Positions 7,187 through 14,195 of a stretch of DNA of 27,227 nucleotides are shown piece after piece (the stretch's first letter is position 1; the number at the start of each line of letters is the position of its first letter). Both the position numbers and the translations under genes were made by a program. The notes under the pieces were generated by a model. That model saw only the letters and a list, made by a program, of their open reading frames with translations, was not told the origin of the DNA and searched no databases. This DNA is from a virus, in the IMG/VR virus record IMGVR_UViG_3300027917_000155, positions 1 through 27,227 of that record. One strand, 5' to 3'.

Positions 7187-7460
7187 TCTCCATTTCCTCC
7201 AATTTCCTCTTATGACAGAAAAGTCCCCTGGGTGTTAAGCTGATATAATAAAAACTCAAACAGCTTTTACACTCTACTGGCTGATTCTGTATGGGATCCC
7301 CCAGGGCATTTAGAATCCTTGTAACGCCCCTATTGTTACAGATCGGGCATTGGTAGGAAGTTACATACTTTTCCTTCTCATCCCTGAATGAAAGAGCTTT
7401 CCCGATTGGACTACAGCTCTTCGCCGATTGTTTCTTCTTCTTTTTCTTCTTTTTTGACAA
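7095..7460 (-). CDS. Zinc-ribbon protein
   Basis: Begins MSKKKKKKKKQSAK and carries two Cys pairs, CPIC at 38-41 and CKSC at 64-67, separated by about 22 residues, a treble-clef/zinc-ribbon layout. The poly-lysine N-terminus suggests nucleic-acid contact. The 5' end overlaps the preceding zinc-ribbon gene by 50 bases and the 3' end overlaps the Tat-signal gene by 92 bases; the C-terminal tail in that overlap is low-complexity Gly/Pro/Ala and looks dictated by the other frame. It is the third of three consecutive zinc ribbons after the terminase gene. Confidence 0.6.
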   Translation of the reverse strand: MSKKKKKKKKQSAKSCSPIGKALSFRDEKEKYVTSYQCPICNNRGVTRILNALGDPIQNQPVECKSCLSFYYISLTPRGLFCHKRKLEEMENEKKAVSKGPGAGLPGAGSSKEDPRELVDL

Positions 7461-7719
7461 CTGGCTTCCTCATCGTATGTCTAAGCCCACACTTCGGGCA
7501 GGGATATTCTGGCTTATCAACTGGCATTACATTCCTGGAGCCGCCAAGCTGGATAATTATTTGCGTACCACTCTCTGTAAAAGAGATCGTGTGCTTCTCC
7601 CTGCAATTCCTACACATACATACAAAAGGTCCCAGGTCATACACCTTCCTGGATGCTTCCTTGACAATATCTACTTTTTTCCCCTTTGCTTCTTTCTTGA
7701 CCTTCCCTGCTTTTGGCAT
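7411..7719 (-). CDS. Zinc-ribbon protein
   Basis: A 102-residue protein after a GGGAGG ribosome site. It has a basic N-terminus, a CMCRNC cluster at 34-39, a short beta-rich middle (TISFTESGTQIIIQLGG), then CPKC at 74-77 with a nearby His, and a Lys/Glu tail. The four outer cysteines fit a zinc ribbon. It lies in the packaging module just downstream of the terminase, so roles in DNA processing or late transcription are possible, but no family is recognised. Confidence 0.6.
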   Translation of the reverse strand: MPKAGKVKKEAKGKKVDIVKEASRKVYDLGPFVCMCRNCREKHTISFTESGTQIIIQLGGSRNVMPVDKPEYPCPKCGLRHTMRKPVVKKEEKEEETIGEEL

Positions 7720-7738
7720 TTTTCCCTCCCTTCATCTT

Positions 7739-7906
7739 TTAGTTCATCCTGGCAAATCTCTCCATCTCAAAATCTTCTTTACTTACTTCATAACCACATA
7801 CGGCACATTGATACTTATCCATGTGTATCAACCACAACTGTTCCTTACACTTCTCGCATGTATAAACCTCTTCATCGGACCTTTCTATCTTATGGACTTT
7901 CATCAT
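7739..7906 (-). CDS. Small zinc-ribbon protein, 55 aa
   Basis: Found by hand translation. The start ATG at 7906 overlaps the terminase stop as ATGA (a second in-frame ATG follows at 7903), and TAA is at 7739-7741. Two Cys pairs, CEKC at about 17-20 and CAVC at about 34-37, are separated by only 13 residues, giving a compact knuckle-type zinc ribbon (YTCEKCKEQLWLIH, then YQCAVCGYEVS). The coupling to the terminase gene and the downstream GGGAGG for the next zinc protein support it as a real gene in the operon. Confidence 0.7.
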   Translation of the reverse strand: MMKVHKIERSDEEVYTCEKCKEQLWLIHMDKYQCAVCGYEVSKEDFEMERFARMN

Positions 7907-9336
7907 GCACACATGCTTTCAGGGTCCAGCCCTATTTTCTGCTTCTTCTTGGGTGATTTCTCCTGGACGATATGACATGCTTCGTCATATACATGATCTT
8001 CGCTGTCGGTGTCAACATCTTCTATATCGTTTTCTTCCTGGACCAGAGAAGGGATAGTCCTGATAAAATGCTTGCACTCGCTAGTTACTACCAGCATCGG
8101 AAGGGTTTCATTATCCCTAATCCTTAACTTCTCATGGAAGTTTTTCACCTTCGCTTTACGATCAGGATCCCCAGGCTTGATGAAGATCCCATACTCCTTC
8201 CATACATCTTTAGTTGAAGGGCTCTGTCCACCACCCTGGTAGTTCGGACGTTTCGAGAAACAATCGGGACCAGCAAGCCGCATCATAGAGTATTTATTCT
8301 CCTTGAAGCCCCATCGAGCTTCCCTCTTTAAGATCCCCTCCGCTATTTCACTATCTGACATCCTTATCCCTACATTCGGCTGACCTGTCCACCCATACCA
8401 CTCTTTGAACCGTATGAGCCTTTCATCATTATCAACAAACCACCAGCCCAGGGAGAAAGGAGCTCCGAATCCCCAATCAAACGTCATATACACCAGGGAT
8501 CCCTCTGGCGGCGTGATTGGATCTATAATATGATAGGCACTTCTCCACTCTGAAAAGACCTGACCGACAAATAAATCCCAATCACCATCTTTAAACGCCT
8601 TCCTCATTCTTTCTGGAAGGGTATAAAGCATATTCCAGTAATTGCGGTCCAGATAGGGGTTATCCTCTGCTTTTGAAGGAACGAAGTCAAATACCTGGGA
8701 ATAATCGTAAGGCTCTATGAACTCCCTGGGGAAGTCCTGGTCAATCCAAAGCTGTTTCACCCAGGAATGTCCTGGACCACCAGGGTTAGTTGCCCCGATG
8801 AACTTACAATCAAGATCATCCATCCCTACCCACCGTAATCTGGTCCGTAGGAAGTTGAATGTATCAAAGTCGTTCTTTGTGATCTCATCAACCAGGATCG
8901 CCGCAAATTCAGCCGATGCGTATTTGCTAGGATCATCCAGGTTGCGAAAGCAGATTACACCCGATCCGAATGTTTCATTTAATATGAAGCATCTGCCATA
9001 ATCCTTGTGATCGGTGTAGTTCTTCCCCAGCCAGGGGGGAAACTCTAAAGCGATCTTCTGGAGCTGTCTATCCTTCAAGCTGGGGTAGTCCTCACATGCC
9101 AGCATCACATTGACATTGTTAAAGCCCCTGATATGACAGCTAATGAGGAACCGTAAAGCATACCATCGAAGAAAACGACTTTTGCCGCCGCCCAGGGCTC
9201 CACCGTAAAGAAGATACTTGTTCCCAGCATCTAAACTCGCTACCGCTTCCTGTTGCTTCGGTAGAAACTTCGCCATGTCCAGATCGAAGTTTAGGTCCTC
9301 TTCTTCCTTATCTACATTCCACTCATCAAAACTCAT
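7903..9336 (-). CDS. terL: Terminase large subunit
   Basis: The ATPase-nuclease that cuts and packages phage DNA. Motifs seen: FLPKQQEAV (adenine-binding Q motif) near 24-32; Walker A GGALGGGKS at 45-53; Walker B AAILVDE at 145-151; coupling motif GATNPGG at 181-187; and in the C-terminal RNase H-like nuclease the first Asp in TFDWGFG (287), GPDCF (358) and the acidic EDHVYDE region near 446-452. At 477 residues the length is normal. It overlaps the small-terminase-like gene by 11 bases. All key residues look intact, so the protein should be functional. Confidence 0.92.
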   Translation of the reverse strand: MSFDEWNVDKEEEDLNFDLDMAKFLPKQQEAVASLDAGNKYLLYGGALGGGKSRFLRWYALRFLISCHIRGFNNVNVMLACEDYPSLKDRQLQKIALEFPPWLGKNYTDHKDYGRCFILNETFGSGVICFRNLDDPSKYASAEFAAILVDEITKNDFDTFNFLRTRLRWVGMDDLDCKFIGATNPGGPGHSWVKQLWIDQDFPREFIEPYDYSQVFDFVPSKAEDNPYLDRNYWNMLYTLPERMRKAFKDGDWDLFVGQVFSEWRSAYHIIDPITPPEGSLVYMTFDWGFGAPFSLGWWFVDNDERLIRFKEWYGWTGQPNVGIRMSDSEIAEGILKREARWGFKENKYSMMRLAGPDCFSKRPNYQGGGQSPSTKDVWKEYGIFIKPGDPDRKAKVKNFHEKLRIRDNETLPMLVVTSECKHFIRTIPSLVQEENDIEDVDTDSEDHVYDEACHIVQEKSPKKKQKIGLDPESMCA

Positions 9337-9862
9337 CGTTAGGATCTGAAAGGGCTTTTTCTGGCGGTTTCAGCTCGATAACTTTTTCACCCTGGGGGAT
9401 GGTAATTCTTGTAGGAACATGAACATTTACTGTTTGTTCCTGTTTATCGGTCCAATTAAAGCGGTTTTTCATGTTCATGTACCAGCCTGTATAAGAAAAC
9501 TCCTTATTAAATAGCTGGATACGTCCCACCCTCAACCACCATGCTTCACTTAATTGCAATCCCCTTTTTACGGTCCCAAAAAATTCAGGATAATCTCTCC
9601 CTAATCTTCGCATTGTTTCATCTGAAATGCCCAGGAGAGCAGAGATTTCTTTGAGGGATGCACCTTGGGTCATGTTATCAATAACAATGTCTTGCCAGCC
9701 TTTAGGGAGCGTATCAAGGGTTATTTTTGGTCTACCTGGACCTTTTGTGTAGAAATCCAGAAGGACCGCCCCTCTCGCTTCCTGTTGTTCAAGTGAGGGT
9801 TTTTGTTTCTTCCTGGTTGTTTTCTTAACTACCTTCTTTTTGGTTACTTTCTTTTTAGTCAT
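9326..9862 (-). CDS. terS: Terminase small subunit-like DNA-binding protein
   Basis: A 178-residue protein directly upstream of and overlapping the large terminase. It has a Lys-rich N-terminus (KKKVTKKKVVKKTTRKK), an AT-hook-like GRPKI at 43-47, then a helix-turn-helix (ASLKEISALLGISDETMRRLGRD, about 68-90) typical of small terminases that recognise pac or cos DNA, followed by a segment EAWWLRVGRIQLFNKEFSYTG. The gene order small then large subunit supports the assignment. The basic N-terminal tail is longer than usual. Confidence 0.75.
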   Translation of the reverse strand: MTKKKVTKKKVVKKTTRKKQKPSLEQQEARGAVLLDFYTKGPGRPKITLDTLPKGWQDIVIDNMTQGASLKEISALLGISDETMRRLGRDYPEFFGTVKRGLQLSEAWWLRVGRIQLFNKEFSYTGWYMNMKNRFNWTDKQEQTVNVHVPTRITIPQGEKVIELKPPEKALSDPNDEF

Positions 9863-9889
9863 GGCTCTTCTCCGAGTGCTCTAAGACGT

Positions 9890-10324
9890 TTATTTGTTGT
9901 CTAGGATCCCAATGGATCTAAATTTTTTATCCAGGGTCCTAATCTGTTTTAATCGAAGGTATTTAACGGCTTCCTGGTTATACTTCCGTTTCTTTTCTTT
10001 ATTGAGAGCCGCCGCAATATCTCTATCTGACAGCTTATTTCCATAAAAAAAAGCCAGGATGAGCTTTTCAGCTCGTCCCAGCTTTTCGAGATAATACCCG
10101 ATGGTGGCGAATACATCGAGAATGGGAGAATGGAAAGCCAATGAACCATTTGAGGATTCGGGAGAACTTTCCAGGGCTACACTTTTTGGGTTTCCGATTA
10201 ATCCACAGTAATAAAACTCCAGTAATTGTCCAATAGATGAGAATACTATATCTTCATCAGAAAACAGTTGTTCCTCTACATATAGCAGTTTTTGGGGGTT
10301 TTTGCTAATCCTTCGGGTTGGCAT
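9890..10324 (-). CDS. Sigma-region-4-like HTH regulator
   Basis: A 144-residue protein starting in a TAATG overlap with the upstream HTH gene. Residues about 84-140 read GRAEKLILAFFYGNKLSDRDIAAAL then KYLRLKQIRTLDKKF, the pattern of sigma region 4 / phage late-regulator helix-turn-helix domains, in which the last helix contacts -35 DNA. The N-terminal part is not recognised. Being the gene immediately before the terminase pair, it is a candidate late-gene activator or a small-terminase partner. Confidence 0.55.
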   Translation of the reverse strand: MPTRRISKNPQKLLYVEEQLFSDEDIVFSSIGQLLEFYYCGLIGNPKSVALESSPESSNGSLAFHSPILDVFATIGYYLEKLGRAEKLILAFFYGNKLSDRDIAAALNKEKKRKYNQEAVKYLRLKQIRTLDKKFRSIGILDNK

Positions 10325-10725
10325 TACAGTTTGATCTCACTTAATATCTGATTAATTCTTTGCCTGGAAAGCCCTATAATATCTGCAATTTCTCGATCTT
10401 TTAACCTTTCTTCCACCTTCAATTTCCAGATAAAAAAGTATTTTAACGATTTGCCTTCTTCTCCTGTAATCTTGCCGAAGTAGGTGATTAATTTATCTAT
10501 TGCCTTCCCCCTTTCTTTCCGTTCTTTTCTCAATCTCCTTTCTTGTTCTAGTTCTGTTTCGGGAATATCTGTACTCGCAAAGATCTTATCCATATAATCG
10601 CCAGAGAGCGTAGAGGATCCAGATAGCGGCTGGCAATCAGAAATGAGTAAATACGCTTGTAGATCCTGGCAGGGCTCCATACATTCTTCTTTTTGATCGC
10701 AACCGATACAGAAATCGTTTTCCAT
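10324..10725 (-). CDS. Cys-cluster plus sigma-like HTH protein
   Basis: The 133-residue product begins with a Cys cluster (Cys6, 9, 15 and 19: FCIGCDQKEECMEPC) that could bind zinc or an iron-sulphur cluster, followed by a charged linker and a C-terminal HTH (LKDREIADIIGLSRQRINQIL, about 108-129) like sigma region 4 or LuxR-type recognition helices. It overlaps the neighbouring genes by one base at each end (TAATG). Two tandem HTH proteins before the terminase suggest a late-transcription switch; a redox- or metal-responsive role for the Cys cluster is inference. Confidence 0.55.
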   Translation of the reverse strand: MENDFCIGCDQKEECMEPCQDLQAYLLISDCQPLSGSSTLSGDYMDKIFASTDIPETELEQERRLRKERKERGKAIDKLITYFGKITGEEGKSLKYFFIWKLKVEERLKDREIADIIGLSRQRINQILSEIKL

Positions 10726-11033
10726 TACTTCGCATCTTTCTTCCGATCTTCATCCTTTTTCATTTGCGTTTCCATCTGGATCAGCTTCGCCATTTCCTTA
10801 TTGAGCATTATCTCGTATCGCTCCTTACCATACCATAGGACCTTTGCCTGACAAACAAACCAGCCCTGGACAAGCAAAAGGAACCTAGCAATAGGAATAG
10901 GCAAATACTTAATAACGTAAAAGATCCAGGGTCTAACGCACTTTTTCTCCAGCCCTTTATCTATATGTCCTTTAAGCTCATCGAAAGTATCATTAAACTC
11001 TTTGATCGCATTGTCCAGCCGTTCCTCATCCAT
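10725..11033 (-). CDS. Probable membrane-associated small protein
   Basis: A 102-residue protein with an acidic helical N-terminus, a hydrophobic stretch from about 35 to 67 (WIFYVIKYLPIPIARFLLLVQGWFV) interrupted by prolines and one Arg, and a charged Lys/Glu tail. The hydrophobic part could be one re-entrant or two short membrane helices. The start overlaps the upstream wHTH gene by eight bases. No family recognised. Confidence 0.55.
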   Translation of the reverse strand: MDEERLDNAIKEFNDTFDELKGHIDKGLEKKCVRPWIFYVIKYLPIPIARFLLLVQGWFVCQAKVLWYGKERYEIMLNKEMAKLIQMETQMKKDEDRKKDAK

Positions 11034-11514
11034 TTTGTAGGTCCTCTAAAAGAGCCGCCCCTGGAGCGTACCCATCTTCATAATAGCATTTCCAATCTTC
11101 TACATCCAGGGTGTCCAGGTTAAAGGGCATTTTCTGTTTAATGCAATACGCTTTCAGCTCATCAAACCATTGTTCCAGGGTTAAATTGTGGTACTTCGGG
11201 TAGTTTTTAACCTCATCCTCTAGTTTTACTCTCCAGGTATGATTCATCTTTCCCAGCTCCCCAGGTTTCATATTTTTTGTCTTTACTAGATAACCATCTG
11301 TTGTTAAATTTGTCATAGCTCTTCTAACGCTGGTTATTGGGGTATCCTGGAAAAATGGGATCAATCTCTTAATTTCAAAAGGAGTGAAGCCCATATTTAA
11401 GTTTGCCCTCATGTAAGTAAGAATAAGTATCTGCTGGGCTCTCGACTTCGCCCTGCTTTTTTTTAATGTACTCCCTGTTTCGCCAATAGTATTATAAAAA
11501 TCACTACTAACCAT
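11026..11514 (-). CDS. Winged-helix DNA-binding protein
   Basis: The start ATG at 11514 follows AGAGGGGGTGAGTG; a GTG one codon earlier is possible. Residues about 27-82 have the pattern of a winged helix (AQQILILTYMRANL, FTPFEIKRLIPFFQ, PITSVRRAMTNLTTDGYLVKT), with a wing after the recognition helix. The C-terminal half is helical and acidic. wHTH proteins in this position regulate phage genes or assist replication; here it lies in the replication-to-packaging transition of the leftward operon. Confidence 0.6.
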   Translation of the reverse strand: MVSSDFYNTIGETGSTLKKSRAKSRAQQILILTYMRANLNMGFTPFEIKRLIPFFQDTPITSVRRAMTNLTTDGYLVKTKNMKPGELGKMNHTWRVKLEDEVKNYPKYHNLTLEQWFDELKAYCIKQKMPFNLDTLDVEDWKCYYEDGYAPGAALLEDLQNG

Positions 11515-11517
11515 CAC

Positions 11518-11757
11518 TCACCCCCTCTCTATATGCTTTGCAAATCCTTCAATCCAATCGGGATCCCCCTGGCATTTAGCCGCAAAAGCCCGAACTGTAT
11601 CTATTCCCTGCTCTCTTCTATATATTTCCCCCCAGCATTTCCAGCGTTTTTTATTATTCACTTGCCGTAGGATCCTGGCTATTTCCTGGATCGTTTCTTC
11701 CCGAAGTTTCTGATTTCTCGCTTGTGCGTTCTCATTTTCCGAAGGTTTCATTTTCAT
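11518..11757 (-). CDS. Small hypothetical protein, 79 aa
   Basis: Starts inside the end of the RusA-like gene (26-base overlap) after GAGAGAAGAAG and ends where the wHTH gene begins. The protein is charged and helical (REETIQEIARILRQVNN) with a Trp-rich centre (RWKCWGEIYRRE) and C-terminal DPDWIEGFAKHI. No family recognised. Tight coupling on both sides is the main support. Confidence 0.6.
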   Translation of the reverse strand: MKMKPSENENAQARNQKLREETIQEIARILRQVNNKKRWKCWGEIYRREQGIDTVRAFAAKCQGDPDWIEGFAKHIERG

Positions 11758-12193
11758 CTTCTTCTCTCACGATCTCCAGGCTGAAATCAATCCCAGGAAA
11801 TCCTTGATAGGTAGGTCTTTGGTGAGCCCACCGTTTTTTAGAAACTGTATCTATTACCCTGTTATCATCTTTTATGATCCCTTTGATCCCTTTCTGATCC
11901 CTTATGGCATCGAGAAAGGACTTAACCTGATTATCAAGATCTGGTTTGGTAATAGGATAAAAGTCTTTGTTTGAGGGTGGTTGAGTTGCATATACCTGGA
12001 TTCTCAAAATCAGGGGACCATCTATCATTCTTTCAAGGTGAACGACTTGGGATCTTATTTCAGATTGCCACTTTTTTAATTTCGTGCTCTGATAGCATGT
12101 CCTTTTCCCTGTTTTTGGATTTATGCCCCCCAGGGTAGGAGCTGACCAGGGGAATGGTTCTCCCATGATTTTTCCTACTAATCTCTCTTTCAC
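11732..12193 (-). CDS. rusA: RusA-like Holliday junction resolvase
   Basis: RusA-type endonucleases cleave Holliday junctions in phage recombination and replication intermediates. I place the start at the GTG at 12193, which overlaps the preceding stop as GTGA; a longer frame from a TTG at 12280 is less likely because it overlaps the upstream gene by 91 bases. Landmarks: GEPFPWSAP near 11-19 (family GxPxP), KPDLDNQVKSFLDAI at about 83-97 with the catalytic Asp pair, IKDDNRV at about 107-113 with the third acidic site, and a C-terminal PGIDFSLEI strand. Length of 153 residues is slightly above the usual 120-140. Confidence 0.8.
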   Translation of the reverse strand: MKERLVGKIMGEPFPWSAPTLGGINPKTGKRTCYQSTKLKKWQSEIRSQVVHLERMIDGPLILRIQVYATQPPSNKDFYPITKPDLDNQVKSFLDAIRDQKGIKGIIKDDNRVIDTVSKKRWAHQRPTYQGFPGIDFSLEIVREEDENETFGK

Positions 12194-12429
12194 AAATCTT
12201 TTGCCTTTTCTGTATAACTCCAATCCCTTTGCCACTTCGGGAAGATCTTCATAAGGGATTCTCTTACTTTTGGGACACAATCAACGCAAATTACCGCCAT
12301 ATCCTCTGGACACATGGAAGTATAGTTACGATAAAGATCAATACACCACCAATTCGCTTGATCCTCATTCCAATGATGCTCTTTTCCACATACCGCACAA
12401 TGCTGTCTATCTGTATAGGTATCGCTCAT
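12190..12429 (-). CDS. Small zinc-binding protein, 79 aa
   Basis: Contains CAVC at 11-14 with following histidines (KEHHW) and CVDC at 48-51, plus Cys29 and Cys40, so one or two metal sites are likely. The C-terminus is helical. It starts in an ATGA overlap with the previous zinc gene and ends in a GTGA overlap with RusA. It may be an HNH-type or treble-clef remnant, but no catalytic histidine motif is clear, so function is left open. Confidence 0.6.
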   Translation of the reverse strand: MSDTYTDRQHCAVCGKEHHWNEDQANWWCIDLYRNYTSMCPEDMAVICVDCVPKVRESLMKIFPKWQRDWSYTEKAKDL

Positions 12430-12641
12430 TTTCCTCTACCCCCTAAAGGATTTAACATGCTATGGTTTCTCCAATTAATCAAACAGCCCTTACATAACCT
12501 ACCCTGGTTTAAAGTTAGTATTGAATCGCTTTTAATGTGTACGAATGGAGCTGGACCATCATAGTATTTTATTTTCTTTAACTCTAGCTCGTAGTGTTCC
12601 ATACAATTTCCTATTTCACCGCCACAATTATAGCACAGCAT
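12426..12641 (-). CDS. Small zinc-ribbon protein, 71 aa
   Basis: The start ATG at 12641 (MLCYNCGGEIGNC) lies just after GAGGGGGAAAAGG; the frame extends ten codons upstream without a better site. Cys pairs CYNC at 3-6 and CKGC at 50-53 form a zinc ribbon around a beta-rich middle. It overlaps the helicase-loader-like gene by 14 bases. No family recognised. Confidence 0.6.
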   Translation of the reverse strand: MLCYNCGGEIGNCMEHYELELKKIKYYDGPAPFVHIKSDSILTLNQGRLCKGCLINWRNHSMLNPLGGRGK

Positions 12642-13098
12642 CCTTTTCCCCCTCTCTCTTCTCCCAGGCACTAATTACCGCACCAAATCCCACTCCTGGA
12701 TACTTTTCGTGAAGGTCCTTAACCAATGCAATCTTTTTTTCCATGCTGTTTTCACTTAATAACTTCTGAATACACTCGATTGAATCTCTTCCTAGCTGGG
12801 TCCTTGATTTATTTTTATCAAAAAACGCTTCTTCTTTTCTCCTATCTATAGCCTTTTGCCCTTCATAATCCCTTTCTCTCTCTATCTGACATGCTTGAAT
12901 TATCTCGTTGTTTGGTGGAAGAAACGGTTTATGGTTAATGAGGTACGCCAGCCCCTTAACCACTTGCCGATCTGTAAACCCTTTAAGCTGATCCCATAGG
13001 TGTATTAACCTTACCTCTGGTATTCTCGCATTAAAGGCACTTTCTAGTTGTTTTAACAGCTCCTTACACCGATCTTTAGAAATTGTATCGTTGCTCAT
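12628..13098 (-). CDS. Helicase loader-like replication protein
   Basis: The start ATG at 13098 follows GGGGGTGAAAAAG. The 156-residue protein has an N-terminal helical domain (KELLKQLESAF, LIHLWDQLKGFTDRQVVKGLAYLIN, FLPPNNEIIQAC) that resembles the phage helicase-loader fold (G39P/DnaI N-terminal type: W...L...V..AL........PP...EI). Such proteins deliver the replicative helicase to an initiator-opened origin. Position directly after the initiator gene (23-base overlap) is the order seen for lambda O-P and SPP1 38-39. No replicative helicase is in the window, so the host enzyme is the likely partner. Confidence 0.6.
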   Translation of the reverse strand: MSNDTISKDRCKELLKQLESAFNARIPEVRLIHLWDQLKGFTDRQVVKGLAYLINHKPFLPPNNEIIQACQIERERDYEGQKAIDRRKEEAFFDKNKSRTQLGRDSIECIQKLLSENSMEKKIALVKDLHEKYPGVGFGAVISAWEKREGEKDAVL

Positions 13099-13870
13099 CT
13101 TTTTCACCCCCTTTCACTATAAGCGTTAATTTATCAAAATGCTTCCTTACCTTGTCCATAGAAAGCACGTTTTTGAGCCAAAATTCATCTTTTTGAGATA
13201 TTTCAATAACTTTCTTTATTTCCTCGATAGATCTTCCATCTATCTCTAACATCAAACGGACCGTATTATCCCACTTCTCTTTATTTTTAACGACTTTAGC
13301 TTTTGGGTTGTTTTTTAGTATCAATTCTTCCAGGTATAAAGAGAGGGTCCGATAAGGATTATCGGACTTATCTTTTAAATGATTAGGATTATGATTATGA
13401 TTATGATTATGATTGCTAGAGGGACTTTGCACCTTAACCGTACCCTCATCGTACCCTGGTTGCACCCTAGCCGTAGCTTTATTCCCTACTCCGTTGAATT
13501 TACTAATGTATTTTTCTAGTTTTTCTTTTGGGGGCTCTGGAGTATGCCTTAAATGACGTTTTGAGGGGGGTGGGAGCCTTCCTTCCTCTTTCCCTGTAAA
13601 ATAACCGTATTCCTGACCGTCCCCTTCGGTCCAGGTGAAGAGTAGACCATTCTTTCTATACTCAATTAAAAAGCCCTCAATAAGATCCTCGCTGACCTTT
13701 TTTAAGAGCTTCGGATATGCCTTGCATCGCATAATCTCTATATCAATCTCGACACAAGACCAATCATCTATGAGCAAATACAATCTGTGGTAGTGTAATT
13801 GTGCTTCATAACTACATCTTGCTAATTTTTTGCTCTTATAGATAGAATCCTTGATAACCCTGTTCGCCAC
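13076..13870 (-). CDS. Phage replication initiator (replisome organizer)
   Basis: Starts at a GTG (13870) preceded by GGGGGGG. The N-terminal 75 residues (SKKLARCSYEAQLHYHRL, YLLIDDWSCVEID, AYPKL) match the wHTH domain of phage replisome-organizer proteins that bind the origin. The middle is a low-complexity linker with an Asn-His repeat, NHNHNHNHNPNH, encoded by GATTAT repeats. The C-terminal domain (about 170-255) with FWLKNVLSMDKVRKHFDKL is DnaD-like. An origin-like palindrome and iterons lie inside the linker-coding part (13347-13414), as in lambda O. The next gene looks like the matching helicase loader. Confidence 0.75.
   Translation of the reverse strand: MANRVIKDSIYKSKKLARCSYEAQLHYHRLYLLIDDWSCVEIDIEIMRCKAYPKLLKKVSEDLIEGFLIEYRKNGLLFTWTEGDGQEYGYFTGKEEGRLPPPSKRHLRHTPEPPKEKLEKYISKFNGVGNKATARVQPGYDEGTVKVQSPSSNHNHNHNHNPNHLKDKSDNPYRTLSLYLEELILKNNPKAKVVKNKEKWDNTVRLMLEIDGRSIEEIKKVIEISQKDEFWLKNVLSMDKVRKHFDKLTLIVKGGEKDEQRYNF
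13347..13414. other. Candidate replication origin inside initiator gene
   Basis: A perfect 9-bp-arm palindrome (GTCCGATAA gga TTATCGGAC, 13347-13367) is followed by an AT-rich stretch and then by GATTAG plus four full and one partial GATTAT hexamers (13381-13414). Palindrome, AT-rich DNA and iterons within the linker-coding part of an initiator gene match the arrangement of lambdoid origins. The repeat also encodes an Asn-His linker, so a purely protein-level explanation remains possible for the hexamers but not obviously for the palindrome. Confidence 0.5.
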
Positions 13871-13891
13871 AAGATTTTATCCCCCCCAGGT

Positions 13892-14080
13892 CTAATCAGG
13901 TTTATATATATGAGCTAGGATTTTATTGATAGTGAAGAAATTCGGAGTGGTTCTTTTGTTTACGAAGCGGTACAAGGTAGGTTGAGAGATTCCCCAGGCT
14001 ACAGCCGTAGAGTTAAGGCTCCCATTCTTCTTGATTCTCTTGATAACCAATTTGCGTAGCTTCTCTATGTTTATTTCCAT
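13892..14080 (-). CDS. Repressor-like HTH protein
   Basis: Start set at the ATG at 14080 (MEINIEKLRKLV), giving 62 residues; the upstream ATG at 14167 has no ribosome site and lies upstream of the promoter found here. Residues about 25-58 (SLNSTAVAWGISQPTLYRFVNKRTTP, INKILAHI) form a Cro/C1-type helix-turn-helix. The protein is a minimal DNA-binding domain without the C-terminal cleavage or dimerisation domain of CI, so it is Cro-like in size. Its promoter places +1 on the start codon (leaderless), and a palindromic operator sits inside that promoter, implying self-regulation. Confidence 0.7.
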   Translation of the reverse strand: MEINIEKLRKLVIKRIKKNGSLNSTAVAWGISQPTLYRFVNKRTTPNFFTINKILAHIYKPD

Positions 14081-14086
14081 AGGGCA

Positions 14087-14115
14087 AGTATATTCAAGGT
14101 TGAATAGAAAATCAA
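14087..14115 (-). promoter_or_regulatory. Leftward promoter of repressor gene
   Basis: On the minus strand: -35 TTGATT (14115-14110), 17-nt spacer, -10 TATACT (14092-14087). The predicted start, about 7 nt downstream, coincides with the repressor ATG at 14080, so the mRNA would be leaderless, as for lambda cI from PRM. There is no Shine-Dalgarno before this ATG, which fits. Confidence 0.6.
14091..14106. promoter_or_regulatory. Palindromic operator in repressor promoter
   Basis: TATTCAA gg TTGAATA is a perfect inverted repeat with 7-bp arms. It covers part of the -10 and the spacer of the leftward promoter, where a bound repressor would block polymerase. A second clear copy was not found at the rightward promoter; only an imperfect TTATT...AATAA symmetry is present there. 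Confidence 0.55.
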
Positions 14116-14161
14116 GATATTTTCCCAAAAAAAATTTGAGTGATTTTATTGTATTTTTTTC

Positions 14162-14189
14162 TTGCATTACTTATTCATTCATGTATAAT
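14162..14189 (+). promoter_or_regulatory. Rightward early promoter
   Basis: A perfect TATAAT -10 (14184-14189) with a weak -35 TTGCAT (14162-14167) at 16-nt spacing. Predicted +1 is at about 14196, where an ATG begins a 40-codon leader ORF. It drives the 14333-23617 operon and is divergent from the repressor promoter. Confidence 0.6.
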
Positions 14190-14195
14190 AAAGGA

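Noticed and set aside
7903-9336. Search for inactivating changes in the large terminase
   Set aside because: Walker A, Walker B, ATNP and nuclease Asp residues are all present; no frameshift or stop found, so the phage does not look decayed here.
13381-13414. GATTAT hexamers as a CRISPR or phase-variation array
   Set aside because: Units are six bases with no spacers and keep the reading frame (Asn-His), so not CRISPR; frame shifts cannot arise from 6-bp steps.
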